Below, one piece after another: positions 29,399-38,819 of a DNA stretch of 39,316 nucleotides. The position numbers were made by a program, and so were the translations under genes. The notes beneath the pieces are model-generated. The model did no database searches. It was not told where the DNA came from and saw only the letters and a list, made by a program, of their open reading frames with translations. Every line of letters begins with the position of its first letter. Positions within the stretch are counted from its first letter, which is position 1. The DNA comes from Phocaeicola intestinalis (GTDB taxonomy: Bacteria; Bacteroidota; Bacteroidia; Bacteroidales; Bacteroidaceae): positions 1-39,316 of the forward strand of contig NZ_JACSPP010000034.1 of assembly GCF_014837065.1 (NCBI RefSeq). Reading direction: 5' to 3'.

Positions 29399-30559
29399 TT
29401 ACTTTATTTTCAGTCCCGGAATCAGCGGTGTCGTATCCACCAGTTCCAAATCCTTTACCATATCCAGCGTACCCTGTTTGTACTTCTGGAAATGGAGAGT
29501 CTTCAAATGGCTTTCGTAAGCGGCACGGTCGGCATAGATTTCGAGGATGGTAATCTTGTGGGGCGCATCCTTTTCGGCTGTGGCATAAAGAGTGAGCACG
29601 CCCGGCTCCAGCCGCATGGAGGCTTCTATTTCCTCTTTCAGATAGGCGTTGTATTCATCCAACCGTTCCGGGTCTACTGTTATTTTCGAAAGGCGTACCA
29701 GGTTATCCGTAGCCGGTGCAGCCGGTTTGGCAGTTTCCTGCTTGATGATGCGCAGTGCCTTGATGGCTGCCGGGAAACCAATGTAGGGAAGACATTGGAT
29801 GACCGCTGCGGTCACTTCTTCGGGCGTATTGCCTGCCTGGATGTTTCCGTGGAAGTGCGACTGCAACTGGCTTTCCGTCTCCAGTGTCGTCAGGATGCAG
29901 TAGCCGAGCAGTTCTTTGGTTTTCAAGTCAAGTCCGTTACGGGTGTATATTTCGCCAAAGAAATAGTCGGTCAGGAAGCGTGCTACCTCTTCACCCATTC
30001 CGCCGGACACGCCTTCCATCACGGCAGAGATTCCTCCGTGGTAGAGTTTGTCCTGAATGGCTGCGCCCTGCTCATGACGGTTCGCTTCGGTGACGGTGGT
30101 CTGATTCTCCAAGGGAAGGCTGATGTCGCGCTCCTTGAATACTTCGTTCACCGTTCCGACGGCATTGAGCATCTTGGGGAAACCGATGAACGGTGCTGTC
30201 AGATACATCGCTTCCCGTAATTCCACAGGGGTGACGCCCACGTTCAGGGCGGCTCCCGCATGGACTTTCAGTTGCGGAAGCGTCTGCATCGTGGCAAGGG
30301 TGACACAAGTAATCATTTCGCGCTGTTTCAAGCTCAAGTTTCCCGTAGTAAACACTTCGCCGAAGATAAATTTCTGAAGGATGTCCATCATCTCCGGGTC
30401 TGTGCCCTGTCCGGTCAGGGCTTCACCGCCGAAAAGGGTACGGTAATTTTCCTTGCACGTTTCTATTCTGTTCATTGTTTCGTCGTTCTGTGCCTTTGCC
30501 GGCATGAGTCCTGCCAGCAATAAGGCGAATATAATTACAGATTGTTTCATATTCATCAT
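29399..30559 (-). CDS. Exported carboxymuconolactone decarboxylase-like protein with C-terminal ABM domain
   Basis: The protein has 386 residues and a Sec signal (MKQSVIIFALLLAGLMPAKAQ). Two CMD/AhpD-like units follow: about residues 30-135 (LNVGVTPVELREAMYLTAPF) and 165-265 (GNTPEEVTAAVIQCLPYIGFP). The last 100 residues are an antibiotic-biosynthesis-monooxygenase ferredoxin-like domain (VDPERLDEYNAYLKEEIEAS). I see no AhpD-type CxxC, so a peroxidase role is doubtful. The frame is open further upstream inside the previous gene; starts at 30559, 30556 or 30550 are possible. Confidence 0.86.
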   Translation of the reverse strand: MMNMKQSVIIFALLLAGLMPAKAQNDETMNRIETCKENYRTLFGGEALTGQGTDPEMMDILQKFIFGEVFTTGNLSLKQREMITCVTLATMQTLPQLKVHAGAALNVGVTPVELREAMYLTAPFIGFPKMLNAVGTVNEVFKERDISLPLENQTTVTEANRHEQGAAIQDKLYHGGISAVMEGVSGGMGEEVARFLTDYFFGEIYTRNGLDLKTKELLGYCILTTLETESQLQSHFHGNIQAGNTPEEVTAAVIQCLPYIGFPAAIKALRIIKQETAKPAAPATDNLVRLSKITVDPERLDEYNAYLKEEIEASMRLEPGVLTLYATAEKDAPHKITILEIYADRAAYESHLKTLHFQKYKQGTLDMVKDLELVDTTPLIPGLKIK

Positions 30560-30567
30560 GTTACTGT

Positions 30568-31218
30568 CTATAGACTTTTTCCTAACTGATATGCCTGTTC
30601 GGGATAGCGGGTGTTGCGAATGGAACCTGCCGTCCATACCCCGGAAGCGACCACCTCGCCTACGCTTTCCCAACCGAGATAATCCATTAGAGTGTGGTAA
30701 TGCAGCAGCATCGGTTCCGCTTCCTTCTTCGCCGTATCGGCATAGGTCATCAGGTAAGCAGCCTTCTTGTAATGGCCTTTAATTTGCCCGTTGATGGCAT
30801 AGAATCGGTCGATTACCCGTTTCATCTGTGCTGAAATGCCAAAATAATACATCGGTGTGGCGAACACTACCATGTCTGCCGCGATGAGATGCGGACGCAG
30901 TTCATTAAAATCATCCTTTATCACACACGGACCGTCCATGCCGCAACGGTTGCAGGCACGGCAAGGTTCCACTTGTTTGAAGGCGCAATCGAAACGGTAT
31001 ATCTCATGTCCTTTTTCCTGTGCGCCTTTGATGAACTGTTCCGCCAGATAAGCCGAATTTCCATTCCGGCGGGGACTACCGGTCAATACTACTATTTTCA
31101 TTCTACTACTATTTTTAGTGTTCAAATTTTCTACGGCTTTCATGATGCCGCCTCCCAAGATCATACTCCCTGTAGCTGCGAGCAGGGATTTACGGAGAAA
31201 ATCCCGGCGCTTTATCAG
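30568..31218 (-). CDS. NADPH-dependent FMN reductase/flavodoxin-fold oxidoreductase, probable Tat signal from a CTG start
   Basis: The core (from MKIVVLTGSPRRNGNSAYLA) is an FMN-binding flavodoxin fold with a CRACNRC cysteine set, as in iron-sulfur flavoprotein-like reductases. The first ATG in frame is at 31164. However, the frame is open back to 31221 and reads L-I-K-R-R-D-F-L-R-K-S-L-L-A-A-T-G, a twin-arginine signal. A CTG at 31216-31218 overlaps the upstream stop as CTGA, just as ATGA overlaps do elsewhere in this window. I therefore extend the gene to that CTG (216 residues). If CTG is not used, the protein starts at 31164 or 31101 and is cytoplasmic. Confidence 0.8.
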   Translation of the reverse strand: MIKRRDFLRKSLLAATGSMILGGGIMKAVENLNTKNSSRMKIVVLTGSPRRNGNSAYLAEQFIKGAQEKGHEIYRFDCAFKQVEPCRACNRCGMDGPCVIKDDFNELRPHLIAADMVVFATPMYYFGISAQMKRVIDRFYAINGQIKGHYKKAAYLMTYADTAKKEAEPMLLHYHTLMDYLGWESVGEVVASGVWTAGSIRNTRYPEQAYQLGKSL

Positions 31219-31775
31219 TTCTCAGGATTAAATGTTTTTCCAAATGTCGTACATTTAGCGATTTCGTCTCCCGTCCGCAAATAGGTATAGTTGGGCATTT
31301 CGAAGAGGACGGGCTTCACTTTGCTGTAGTCCGGCTTCCCTTTGTCATTGAGAATACTTTCTTCGGCATAGGTGTTCGTGATTTTGCAGATGAAGTTATC
31401 GAACGTATCCGTTCCGTAATTATCTACCACCTCACATTCCATCACCAACGGACTTTCATCAATGACAGGAGTTCCGGCTTCACCCGGATGCCAGGCAAAA
31501 ACTTCCGATTTGTCCGTTTTTGCTCCGCTGACGCAACCGACATAGTCAGCACGTTGCAGCATGGCTTCGTCTACCATATTGACGGACACCTTGCCTGTGG
31601 TTTTCACACTTTGGTTGGTGTAATGCGCCTTGTGCATACTCAGCAGGATGCGGTCGTGCCCGATGATGCCCACATGGGCAACGAGCAGCCAGTTTACCTT
31701 TCCGTTTACTTCCGTACCCACCACTACTGCAGGGGTGGGATACAATGCCAGTGTCTGGCCGATGTTCTTTTTCAT
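31215..31775 (-). CDS. Flavin reductase-like domain protein
   Basis: This 186-residue protein has the FMN-binding split-barrel fold of flavin reductases (LYPTPAVVVGTEVNGKVNWLLVAHVG at the start, and YVGCVSGAKTDKSEVF in the middle). Such proteins bind FMN and reduce it with NAD(P)H or serve as small flavoproteins. There is no signal peptide. The gene ends in a CTGA overlap with the next reading frame and lies 27 bases after an aldo/keto reductase gene. Confidence 0.88.
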   Translation of the reverse strand: MKKNIGQTLALYPTPAVVVGTEVNGKVNWLLVAHVGIIGHDRILLSMHKAHYTNQSVKTTGKVSVNMVDEAMLQRADYVGCVSGAKTDKSEVFAWHPGEAGTPVIDESPLVMECEVVDNYGTDTFDNFICKITNTYAEESILNDKGKPDYSKVKPVLFEMPNYTYLRTGDEIAKCTTFGKTFNPEN

Positions 31776-31802
31776 ATTCTCTTCCGTTTGAAAATTGTAT
31801 GA

Positions 31803-33283
<1,481 letters not shown>

Positions 33284-33379
33284 CGTTTTTTCCTTTTTCT
33301 AAAATTACTTACCATGTAGTCGACAGCGCCAATCCTGGCGGAGAAGTGCTTTCCCCGCTGTTCCCAATGGGAGTCGTTC

Positions 33380-34561
33380 TTATTTGTAGGATTCCCGATA
33401 GACGTTCACGATATCTTCGTCCGACATCTGGACACGGTCGCTGGTGAACATCACGCCCATTACCTCACGGGTGTTACGCATCAGCGTCTCGAACTCGTCG
33501 GGAGTAATGCCGTAGTCGGACATCTTCAGGTCGGCAACGCCGCACGCCTCTTGCAGACGGGTGAGGGCGGTCAGGAAGTCTTTGGGTTTCGTGGCTTCCG
33601 GCATACCCATTGCCTGTGCCATGCGGATGAAGCGATCGTCGCAGGCATGGTGCTCGATGAAATATTTATAATAGGCACGGCTCACCATAATCAGACCGGC
33701 ACCGTGGGGCAGGTTGGGATGATAAGCGGAAAGGGCATGTTCCAGGGCGTGCTCGCTGGTGATAAGCGTCAGGCACATCACGCCGCCGGACAACGTATTG
33801 CCGAAAGCCACACGGGTACGGGCTTCGAGGTCGTTGCCGTCCTTGATGGCACGAGGCAGGTATTCGGCAATGTTGCGGATGGCTTCGAGGGCATACATGT
33901 CGCTCATCAGATTGGCACCTTTCGCAATGTATCCTTCCGTGCTATGGAACAGGGCATCGAAGCCTTGATAGGCAGTGAATGTTGCCGGTACACTTTTCAT
34001 CAGTTCCGCATCAACGATAGAGAGGACGGGAAACAGGGATGCATCACCCACGAAAGCTTTCTCAAACGTGTCTTCCTTCGTAATAACACCGGAGTTGTCC
34101 GTTTCCGACCCTGTACCTGCCGTGGTGGTAATAGCAACGATAGGCAACGGCTTTACGGCAATAGGCTGTCCTTTTCCTGAACCAATGGGCACGTAATCCC
34201 ACAGTTCGCCTTCATTCGTAGCCATGACTGCAATAGCCTTTGCGCAATCCATGACACTGCCTCCACCCAACGCAATGAGAAAATCACACCCATTGTCACG
34301 CGCAGCCTTTGCACCGGCATTGACGTTGCCTACGGTAGGATTGGAAGCTACACCGTCGAAGATGCAGGTCTCCACACCGGCTTTGTGCAACTGCTCTTCC
34401 GTGCGAGCCAGATAGCCATTGGCGCGGGTGGATTTACCATTAGAGATGATAATGAGGGCACGCCGTCCCGGCATGGGTTGTTCACTCAGTTTGTTCAGCA
34501 TCCCTGCACCGAACATTACACGGGTAGGGATATACATGTCGTAGTTGTTGTTCGTTTTCAT
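33380..34561 (-). CDS. Iron-containing alcohol dehydrogenase
   Basis: This is a group III dehydrogenase that reduces aldehydes to alcohols with NAD(P)H, 393 residues. The nucleotide motif GGGSVMD is at 99-105. Metal ligands are likely Asp202 and His206 (FDALFH), a histidine in SEHALEH (271 or 275) and His286 (PHGAG). The frame is open 22 codons upstream, but that would run into the promoter and operator; MKTNNNYDMYIPTRV at 34561 is the better start. The family includes YqhD and butanol dehydrogenases. It leads a probable operon that continues to 28021. Confidence 0.93.
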   Translation of the reverse strand: MKTNNNYDMYIPTRVMFGAGMLNKLSEQPMPGRRALIIISNGKSTRANGYLARTEEQLHKAGVETCIFDGVASNPTVGNVNAGAKAARDNGCDFLIALGGGSVMDCAKAIAVMATNEGELWDYVPIGSGKGQPIAVKPLPIVAITTTAGTGSETDNSGVITKEDTFEKAFVGDASLFPVLSIVDAELMKSVPATFTAYQGFDALFHSTEGYIAKGANLMSDMYALEAIRNIAEYLPRAIKDGNDLEARTRVAFGNTLSGGVMCLTLITSEHALEHALSAYHPNLPHGAGLIMVSRAYYKYFIEHHACDDRFIRMAQAMGMPEATKPKDFLTALTRLQEACGVADLKMSDYGITPDEFETLMRNTREVMGVMFTSDRVQMSDEDIVNVYRESYK

Positions 34562-34590
34562 TTTGTAGGTTATATTTAATGATTCTGATG

Positions 34591-34598
34591 CAAAGGTA
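34591..34598 (-). promoter_or_regulatory. Promoter of the alcohol dehydrogenase operon, -7 box TACCTTTG
   Basis: The minus strand reads TACCTTTG. The -33 position has no TTTG, which suits an activator-dependent promoter. The leader would be about 25 bases. An operator ends 15 bases upstream of this box. Confidence 0.7.
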
Positions 34599-34613
34599 GC
34601 AGACTGCCGGTGG

Positions 34614-34660
34614 AAAGGAGATAACATATTTACTGACGGTTGTAACCGATTTACGGATTA
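34614..34660 (-). promoter_or_regulatory. AraC-type operator, site 1 (two GTAAATnnGTTA repeats, 21-bp period)
   Basis: On the minus strand the 16-base unit TCnGTAAATnnGTTAy occurs twice, 21 bases apart. The repeat cores (ATTTACnGA on + strand) lie at 34628-34636 and 34649-34657. The whole 47 bases agree with 37039-37085 at 38 positions, without gaps. It sits just upstream of the promoter and touches the stop codon of the upstream reductase gene. Confidence 0.82.
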
Positions 34661-35947
34661 TTTTCCCATTGTTTCCTTTACTTTTGCCAACAGATTGGGA
34701 ATATCCAGATGCTGCGGGCACTTTGCCAGGCATTCTCCGCATCCGATGCACGATGAAGCCGGATCGCCGCGCTGGACGGGAGACATGGATACAGTGTAAT
34801 CCATCATTGCCCGCTCCTTGTTGCGGTGCAGCAGGTAGTTGTTGTAGACATAGGCGAAGATGTAACCGATGGCAACATTCTGCGGGCAGGGAATACACTG
34901 GTAACATCCGGTACAGTCAATGTGTCCCGGTGCATGGCGGTAAGCGTAGATGGCTGCTCCCAATGCCTCGCGTTCGGCAGGTGTGAGCATATTCGGTTTT
35001 GCCTTGGCTGCATAGCTCAGGTTTTCTTCCACATCTTCCATGGAGCCCATACCGCTGACGGCTACGCTTACTTCGGGAATGTCCCACAGGTAATCCAGTG
35101 CCCACTCCGCATCGGGTTTTCGGATACCGGTAGAGGCAAGCGCATCGCGCATCACTTGTGGCAGGTTGGCAAGGAAGCCGGTGCGGACAGGCTTCATTAC
35201 CGCCAGCCCCATACCGTTGGCAGCAGCATATTGCGGACCGAGCACACCTGCCTCGTATTCATAATCAAGGTAATTGTGCTGAATGAGGCAGAAATCCCAT
35301 GCCGGTGTATATTCGACTACCCGTTTGAACAGTTGCAGGCTGTCGTGGAAAGAGAATCCCATAAAGCGTATTTTCCCTTGCGCCTTCAGATTCTCCATTT
35401 TCTCGATAAGCCGATACGGCAGCACGTAGTCTTTCCATGCCCGGTGCATAATCATGTGGATGTGGTAGAAATCAATCACATTCGTATCAATCGCACGCCG
35501 GGACTGGTCGAAGAACTTTTCGAAATCGTCCGCACGCTGCATCTCCCACCACGGCATTTTGGAAGTGACATAAACCCGGTCGCGCCAGCCTCCGGCAAGT
35601 GCCTTGCCGACTGCCTGCTCGCTTTCGCCTCCCATATAGACACGTCCGGTATCAATGTAGTTCACTCCGCCTTCGATGGCACGGTGTACCATCGGGGTGG
35701 TCTGGTCGAAATCCACATGCCCGTTCTTCATTGGCAGGCGCAACATGCCAAAACCTAATGCCGATACATTTACCCCTGTTCTGCCCATCGGGCGGTATTG
35801 CATCTGTGGGTTGTAATTCAGGATGTCTTTTGCTTTCTGCTCCTGCTCCACACGTCTGTTTGCTTCTTGCGCAATGGCTTTCGGTCCCATTGCGGCACCG
35901 ACAGCCGCGGCGAATAATCCGCTTTTGATGAAATCTCTTCTATCCAT
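34658..35947 (-). CDS. Tat-exported aldo/keto reductase with C-terminal [4Fe-4S] ferredoxin domain
   Basis: This 429-residue protein has a twin-arginine signal (MDRRDFIKSGLFAAAVG) and an AKR barrel (RPMGRTGVNVSALGFGMLRLP). Asp and Tyr of the active site are in IDTGRVYMGGE, the Lys is in TSKMPWW and the His is in IHMIMHRAW. A ferredoxin-like tail then adds CTGCYQCIPCPQN (about residue 344) and CIGCGECLAKCPQHLDIP (about 398), enough cysteines for two clusters. The fusion could pass electrons between a cluster partner and the barrel. It follows the hydrolase gene after 38 bases. Confidence 0.93.
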   Translation of the reverse strand: MDRRDFIKSGLFAAAVGAAMGPKAIAQEANRRVEQEQKAKDILNYNPQMQYRPMGRTGVNVSALGFGMLRLPMKNGHVDFDQTTPMVHRAIEGGVNYIDTGRVYMGGESEQAVGKALAGGWRDRVYVTSKMPWWEMQRADDFEKFFDQSRRAIDTNVIDFYHIHMIMHRAWKDYVLPYRLIEKMENLKAQGKIRFMGFSFHDSLQLFKRVVEYTPAWDFCLIQHNYLDYEYEAGVLGPQYAAANGMGLAVMKPVRTGFLANLPQVMRDALASTGIRKPDAEWALDYLWDIPEVSVAVSGMGSMEDVEENLSYAAKAKPNMLTPAEREALGAAIYAYRHAPGHIDCTGCYQCIPCPQNVAIGYIFAYVYNNYLLHRNKERAMMDYTVSMSPVQRGDPASSCIGCGECLAKCPQHLDIPNLLAKVKETMGK

Positions 35948-35985
35948 AATTTTTAAATGAAGAATGAAGAACTAAAAATGAAGAA

Positions 35986-36999
35986 TTAATGCTGAGTCAA
36001 TCCAATGAGCCACGCCGGGTTATGACGTACCAGTAAGTCAATGTCGCTTTGAGGGATGCCTTCTGCCAGCAGTTTCAGGATGCAATCCCTCATACCCTCA
36101 ATGGGGTGTGGCATCACCGCCTGTCCTAAGTCGGTGGAAATGAAACTCCGTGACGGGGCAATGCGAACAAAACCGGCAAACTCCCCGATGCTTTGCCGGG
36201 AATATTGCGGCATCTTTGTGCCTTCTCCCCACAGGCAGGGCAGGTAGCAATATTCGATGTATGCGCCAAGGTCGATGCACTGCTTAATCTGGTCGGCAGT
36301 CATTTTCCAGAAATGAGAATTGGCATGAGTGACGACAAATTTGTCCACACCTATTTCCTTTGCCTTACGGGCGAGCGTGATGCTTTCTTTGGGCGAAGCG
36401 TGTCCGGTAGCAAAGATGATGCCGGCTTCCGCGCAGATTTCCATTACGCGGACGACTTCGGGCAATACCTGTCCGTTATCATCCAACACGGGAATGCCTT
36501 TCTCTTTCTTGCCTTCACATTGGTAATGATAGGCTGCGTCAAGTGTCGGCATCCAGATGCACCGGCACAGTCCTCCACTTGTTTCTACGGCTTTCTGTGC
36601 GGCAAACGGATTTACCTTGTCCCCATGCACACGGTTCATGCAGAAACTGCCGAAACATTCCGCTTCCGGCAGTGCCTGCCGGATGATATATGCCCTGTCG
36701 TGACAACTGAAATCATTGGACTTGAACATCACGGCACGATATCCGGCACGCATGGCATCCTGCATGAAACCATATTCATCTACCGAGCGTTCCCGCGAAT
36801 CGGGGCGGCAGTGCAGGTGGATGTCGCATACTCCTTTTACTAATCCGTCATCTGTAAACATTGCGTTTTCATTCTTGTTTTTCTCCGAAAGAAAATCCAT
36901 GGCACGGGCAGGTATCGCTGCCTGTGCGAACAATACTCCTCCAGTCAGCACGGAACTCTTGATAAAGTCCCTGCGATTTATTTTTCCATTATCATTCAT
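35986..36999 (-). CDS. Tat-exported metal-dependent hydrolase-like protein (DUF6282 type)
   Basis: This TIM-barrel amidohydrolase-like protein has 337 residues. It has a twin-arginine signal (INRRDFIKSSVLTGGVLFAQA) and a metal motif CDIHLHCRPDS (His61, His63). Further candidate ligands are in FATGHASPK, VVTHANSHFW and ISTDLGQ. The frame opens 16 codons earlier, but MNDNGKINRRDFIK at 36999 puts the twin arginines at the usual distance from the start. The substrate is unknown. It is the first gene downstream of operator site 2 and is divergent from the AraC gene. Confidence 0.85.
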   Translation of the reverse strand: MNDNGKINRRDFIKSSVLTGGVLFAQAAIPARAMDFLSEKNKNENAMFTDDGLVKGVCDIHLHCRPDSRERSVDEYGFMQDAMRAGYRAVMFKSNDFSCHDRAYIIRQALPEAECFGSFCMNRVHGDKVNPFAAQKAVETSGGLCRCIWMPTLDAAYHYQCEGKKEKGIPVLDDNGQVLPEVVRVMEICAEAGIIFATGHASPKESITLARKAKEIGVDKFVVTHANSHFWKMTADQIKQCIDLGAYIEYCYLPCLWGEGTKMPQYSRQSIGEFAGFVRIAPSRSFISTDLGQAVMPHPIEGMRDCILKLLAEGIPQSDIDLLVRHNPAWLIGLTQH

Positions 37000-37015
37000 C
37001 GCTTTTCTTTTTTTG

Positions 37016-37023
37016 CAAAAATA
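37016..37023 (-). promoter_or_regulatory. Promoter of the hydrolase-reductase pair, -7 box TATTTTTG
   Basis: The minus strand reads TATTTTTG. It is exactly as far from operator site 2 (15 bases) as the box at 34591-34598 is from site 1. The leader would be very short, about ten bases. TATG lies 21 bases upstream as a weak -33. Confidence 0.65.
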
Positions 37024-37038
37024 GCCGGTATCCAACTT

Positions 37039-37085
37039 AAAGGACATAACCTATTTACGGAGATTTGTAACTCATTTACAGATTA
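37039..37085 (-). promoter_or_regulatory. AraC-type operator, site 2 (two GTAAATnnGTTA repeats, 21-bp period)
   Basis: The minus-strand units are TCTGTAAATGAGTTAC and TCCGTAAATAGGTTAT, 21 bases apart; the cores on the + strand are at 37053-37061 and 37074-37082. It matches site 1 base for base in layout. It lies between the hydrolase and the divergent AraC gene, so it may also autoregulate the latter. Confidence 0.82.
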
Positions 37086-37121
37086 CGGTTCAACGCCGAT
37101 ACAAGTTACGGTAGAAACTTT

Positions 37122-37129
37122 TATTTTTG
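37122..37129 (+). promoter_or_regulatory. Possible promoter of the AraC gene, -7 box TATTTTTG
   Basis: TATTTTTG matches TAnnTTTG, 29 bases before the ATG of the AraC gene and 36 bases after operator site 2. No clear -33 element. Confidence 0.5.
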
Positions 37130-37158
37130 CGATACAAGAATGTAATGATGATACGAAT

Positions 37159-38067
37159 ATGAAAACAGATTTGATAAAAATGGATACGGTAGAAGAGTAC
37201 AACAAACTGTTCGGACTGGAAACACTTCACCCGTTGGTGAATGTCATCGACCTTTCGGAAGCCACCCGATTCCCTACACGTTTCACTATCAATTACGGCA
37301 TCTATGCCCTGTTCTTGAAAGAAACCAAATGTGGCGATATCCGTTATGGAAGGCAGGTTTATGATTATCGGGAAGGCACGATTACCAGTTTTGCACCGGG
37401 GCAGGTGTCGGAAACGGAAATGCTGGAAGGCATGAAGCCCACGGCACGCGGCATTGTGTTTCATCCCGATCTGATTAAAGGCACATCGCTCGGACAGGAA
37501 ATCAAGTCTTATTCTTTCTTTTCTTATAATTCCACTGAAGCCCTGCACCTTTCGGACGAAGAGAAAAGCATCATCCTCGATTGTCTGGCTAAAATAAAAA
37601 TGGAACTGACGCATCCGATAGACAAGTTGAGCAAACGGCTGATTGCAAGAAATATCCAGTTGCTGCTTGACTATTGTATGCGTTTTTATAACCGGCAATT
37701 CGTCACCCGCGAGAAATCAAACAAGGATGTGCTGACCCGTTTCGAGGCCTTGCTCGACGATTATTTTCAAAGCGGCAAGTCGCGTACAAACGGACTGCCG
37801 ACCGTACGGTATTTTGCCGATAAGGTATTTCTTTCTCCCAACTACTTTGGAGACCTTATTAAGAAAGAAACGGGAAAAAATCCGCAGGAATACATCCAGG
37901 GTAAAATCATAGATACTGCCAAAGACATGCTCGCCGATACGGAGAAGACCGTAAACCAGATTGCCGATGAATTGGGCTTTCAATATTCCCAACATTTCAA
38001 CCGGGTATTTAAGAAAGTGTCAGGATATACACCCAGCGAATACAGGAAACAGGTGGCTGCAGGGTGA
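37159..38067 (+). CDS. AraC family transcriptional regulator
   Basis: The 302-residue protein has an N-terminal cupin-like sensor (about residues 20-150; YGRQVYDYREGTITSFAPGQ). The C-terminal 100 residues form the double helix-turn-helix DNA-binding domain. The second recognition unit is ELGFQYSQHFNRVFKKVSGYTPSEYRKQ, the family signature. It is divergent from the hydrolase gene, and two matching direct-repeat operators lie in front of its neighbours, so it is the probable activator of the redox cluster. The inducer is unknown. Confidence 0.94.
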   Translation: MKTDLIKMDTVEEYNKLFGLETLHPLVNVIDLSEATRFPTRFTINYGIYALFLKETKCGDIRYGRQVYDYREGTITSFAPGQVSETEMLEGMKPTARGIVFHPDLIKGTSLGQEIKSYSFFSYNSTEALHLSDEEKSIILDCLAKIKMELTHPIDKLSKRLIARNIQLLLDYCMRFYNRQFVTREKSNKDVLTRFEALLDDYFQSGKSRTNGLPTVRYFADKVFLSPNYFGDLIKKETGKNPQEYIQGKIIDTAKDMLADTEKTVNQIADELGFQYSQHFNRVFKKVSGYTPSEYRKQVAAG

Positions 38068-38069
38068 AT

Positions 38070-38244
38070 TGCGGTCGAACGCTTTGAGCTGCTCTATATT
38101 TTCGGGAGAAGCTGCTGCGTTGAAACGAATCTGTCCTTTTTTATCGAAAATGACATAACGTGGTATAAACAAGGTTTTACGTTTGTCTCCGAATGTTTTA
38201 TATATCTCATCATGAAACTGTATGCGTACATGTTCTCCCATCAA
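38070..38244 (-). pseudogene. C-terminal fragment of a TlpA/thioredoxin-like protein
   Basis: The minus strand codes for GEHVRIQFHDEIYKTFGDKRKT followed by FIPRYVIFDKKGQIRF, which fits the last strands of a Bacteroides-type thiol-disulfide oxidoreductase (the cis-proline IPRY-x-I-x-D-K-x-G block). The N-terminal thioredoxin part with its CxxC is missing, and no ATG precedes it. The frame then runs into the AraC gene before stopping at 38020, so the original end is also lost. The right boundary lies near 38260. Confidence 0.6.
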
Positions 38245-38292
38245 ATCATAGGCATTTATACTTTGAATGGTGTGAAATTGTGTATTTAAATG

Positions 38293-38422
38293 GCAGTTTC
38301 AAAGAAAATAATGAAAAATATGCCGGGTTGAGCCTGAATTTCAGAAGATGGTCAGGAATCAATTCGAGGGCTGGAAAATCAGGAGTAGCCATAGCAGCTT
38401 TCGTCTTTATGGTTGAAACTGC
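38293..38422. repeat. 130-bp unit with 10-bp inverted ends
   Basis: GCAGTTTCAA (38293-38302) is the exact reverse complement of TTGAAACTGC (38413-38422). An open frame crosses it but has no recognisable domain. It could be a small non-autonomous element. The sequence just left of it (from ATTTATACTTTG at 38253) resembles that left of MITE copy 2 (from 27461). Confidence 0.45.
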
Positions 38423-38436
38423 ATGGAATAGTGAGG

Positions 38437-38486
38437 AGCCGAGTCAGAGCGAGGAATTCTGATGACGGCTTTTCTTTTTTCTTTTT
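38437..38486 (+). terminator. Rho-independent terminator, rightward
   Basis: AGCCG (38437-38441) pairs with CGGCT (38466-38470), and GTCAG pairs with CTGAT inside, followed by a long T-rich run. On the + strand it would end transcription coming from the AraC side, and it separates that side from the toxin-antitoxin pair. Confidence 0.6.
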
Positions 38487-38489
38487 ATT

Positions 38490-38819
38490 TTATTCATCTA
38501 TACGGCGCAGTTTTTCCTGATTCTTCTTATCATAGGCTTCTCCTCTTGGCAACAGATACTCGAACATCACCACATCATTTTCAATATGGACATGGAAGGT
38601 GAAGAACGCCCGGTAACTGCCGATGCGTATGCGATAAACGAAATCATAGCCGACCAGCTTCTTGCAATCAGTTATTTCATCAATACATCGGGCTTCCATG
38701 ACTCCCTGTATGGCATTCCTGACAGAATCAAGTACTTTGCCGGATAATTTTCTGACTGCCTTAACAAATGCCTTTGAATACTCTACCTCATTTCCTTTCA
38801 ATACCCAGCCAGTTTTCAA
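38490..38819 (-). CDS. RelE/ParE family toxin
   Basis: This 109-residue protein has the compact RelE/ParE fold. AFVKAVRKLSGKVLDSVRNAI forms the helical hairpin, KKLVGYDFVYRIRIGSYRAFF the core strands, and EYLLPRGEAYDK the last strand. RelE-type members cut mRNA on the ribosome and ParE-type members poison gyrase; the sequence does not settle which. The frame overlaps the antitoxin gene by 32 bases. The true start may be a little downstream (TTG near 38801). Confidence 0.85.
   Translation of the reverse strand: MKTGWVLKGNEVEYSKAFVKAVRKLSGKVLDSVRNAIQGVMEARCIDEITDCKKLVGYDFVYRIRIGSYRAFFTFHVHIENDVVMFEYLLPRGEAYDKKNQEKLRRIDE

Noticed and set aside
34826..35758. 310-codon plus-strand open frame
   Set aside because: Antisense to the ferredoxin-fused reductase, whose motifs are complete. 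The long shadow comes from GC-rich codons.
38193..38462. 89-codon plus-strand open frame over the 130-bp unit
   Set aside because: No known domain, no clear ribosome binding site, and it covers the thioredoxin fragment in antisense.
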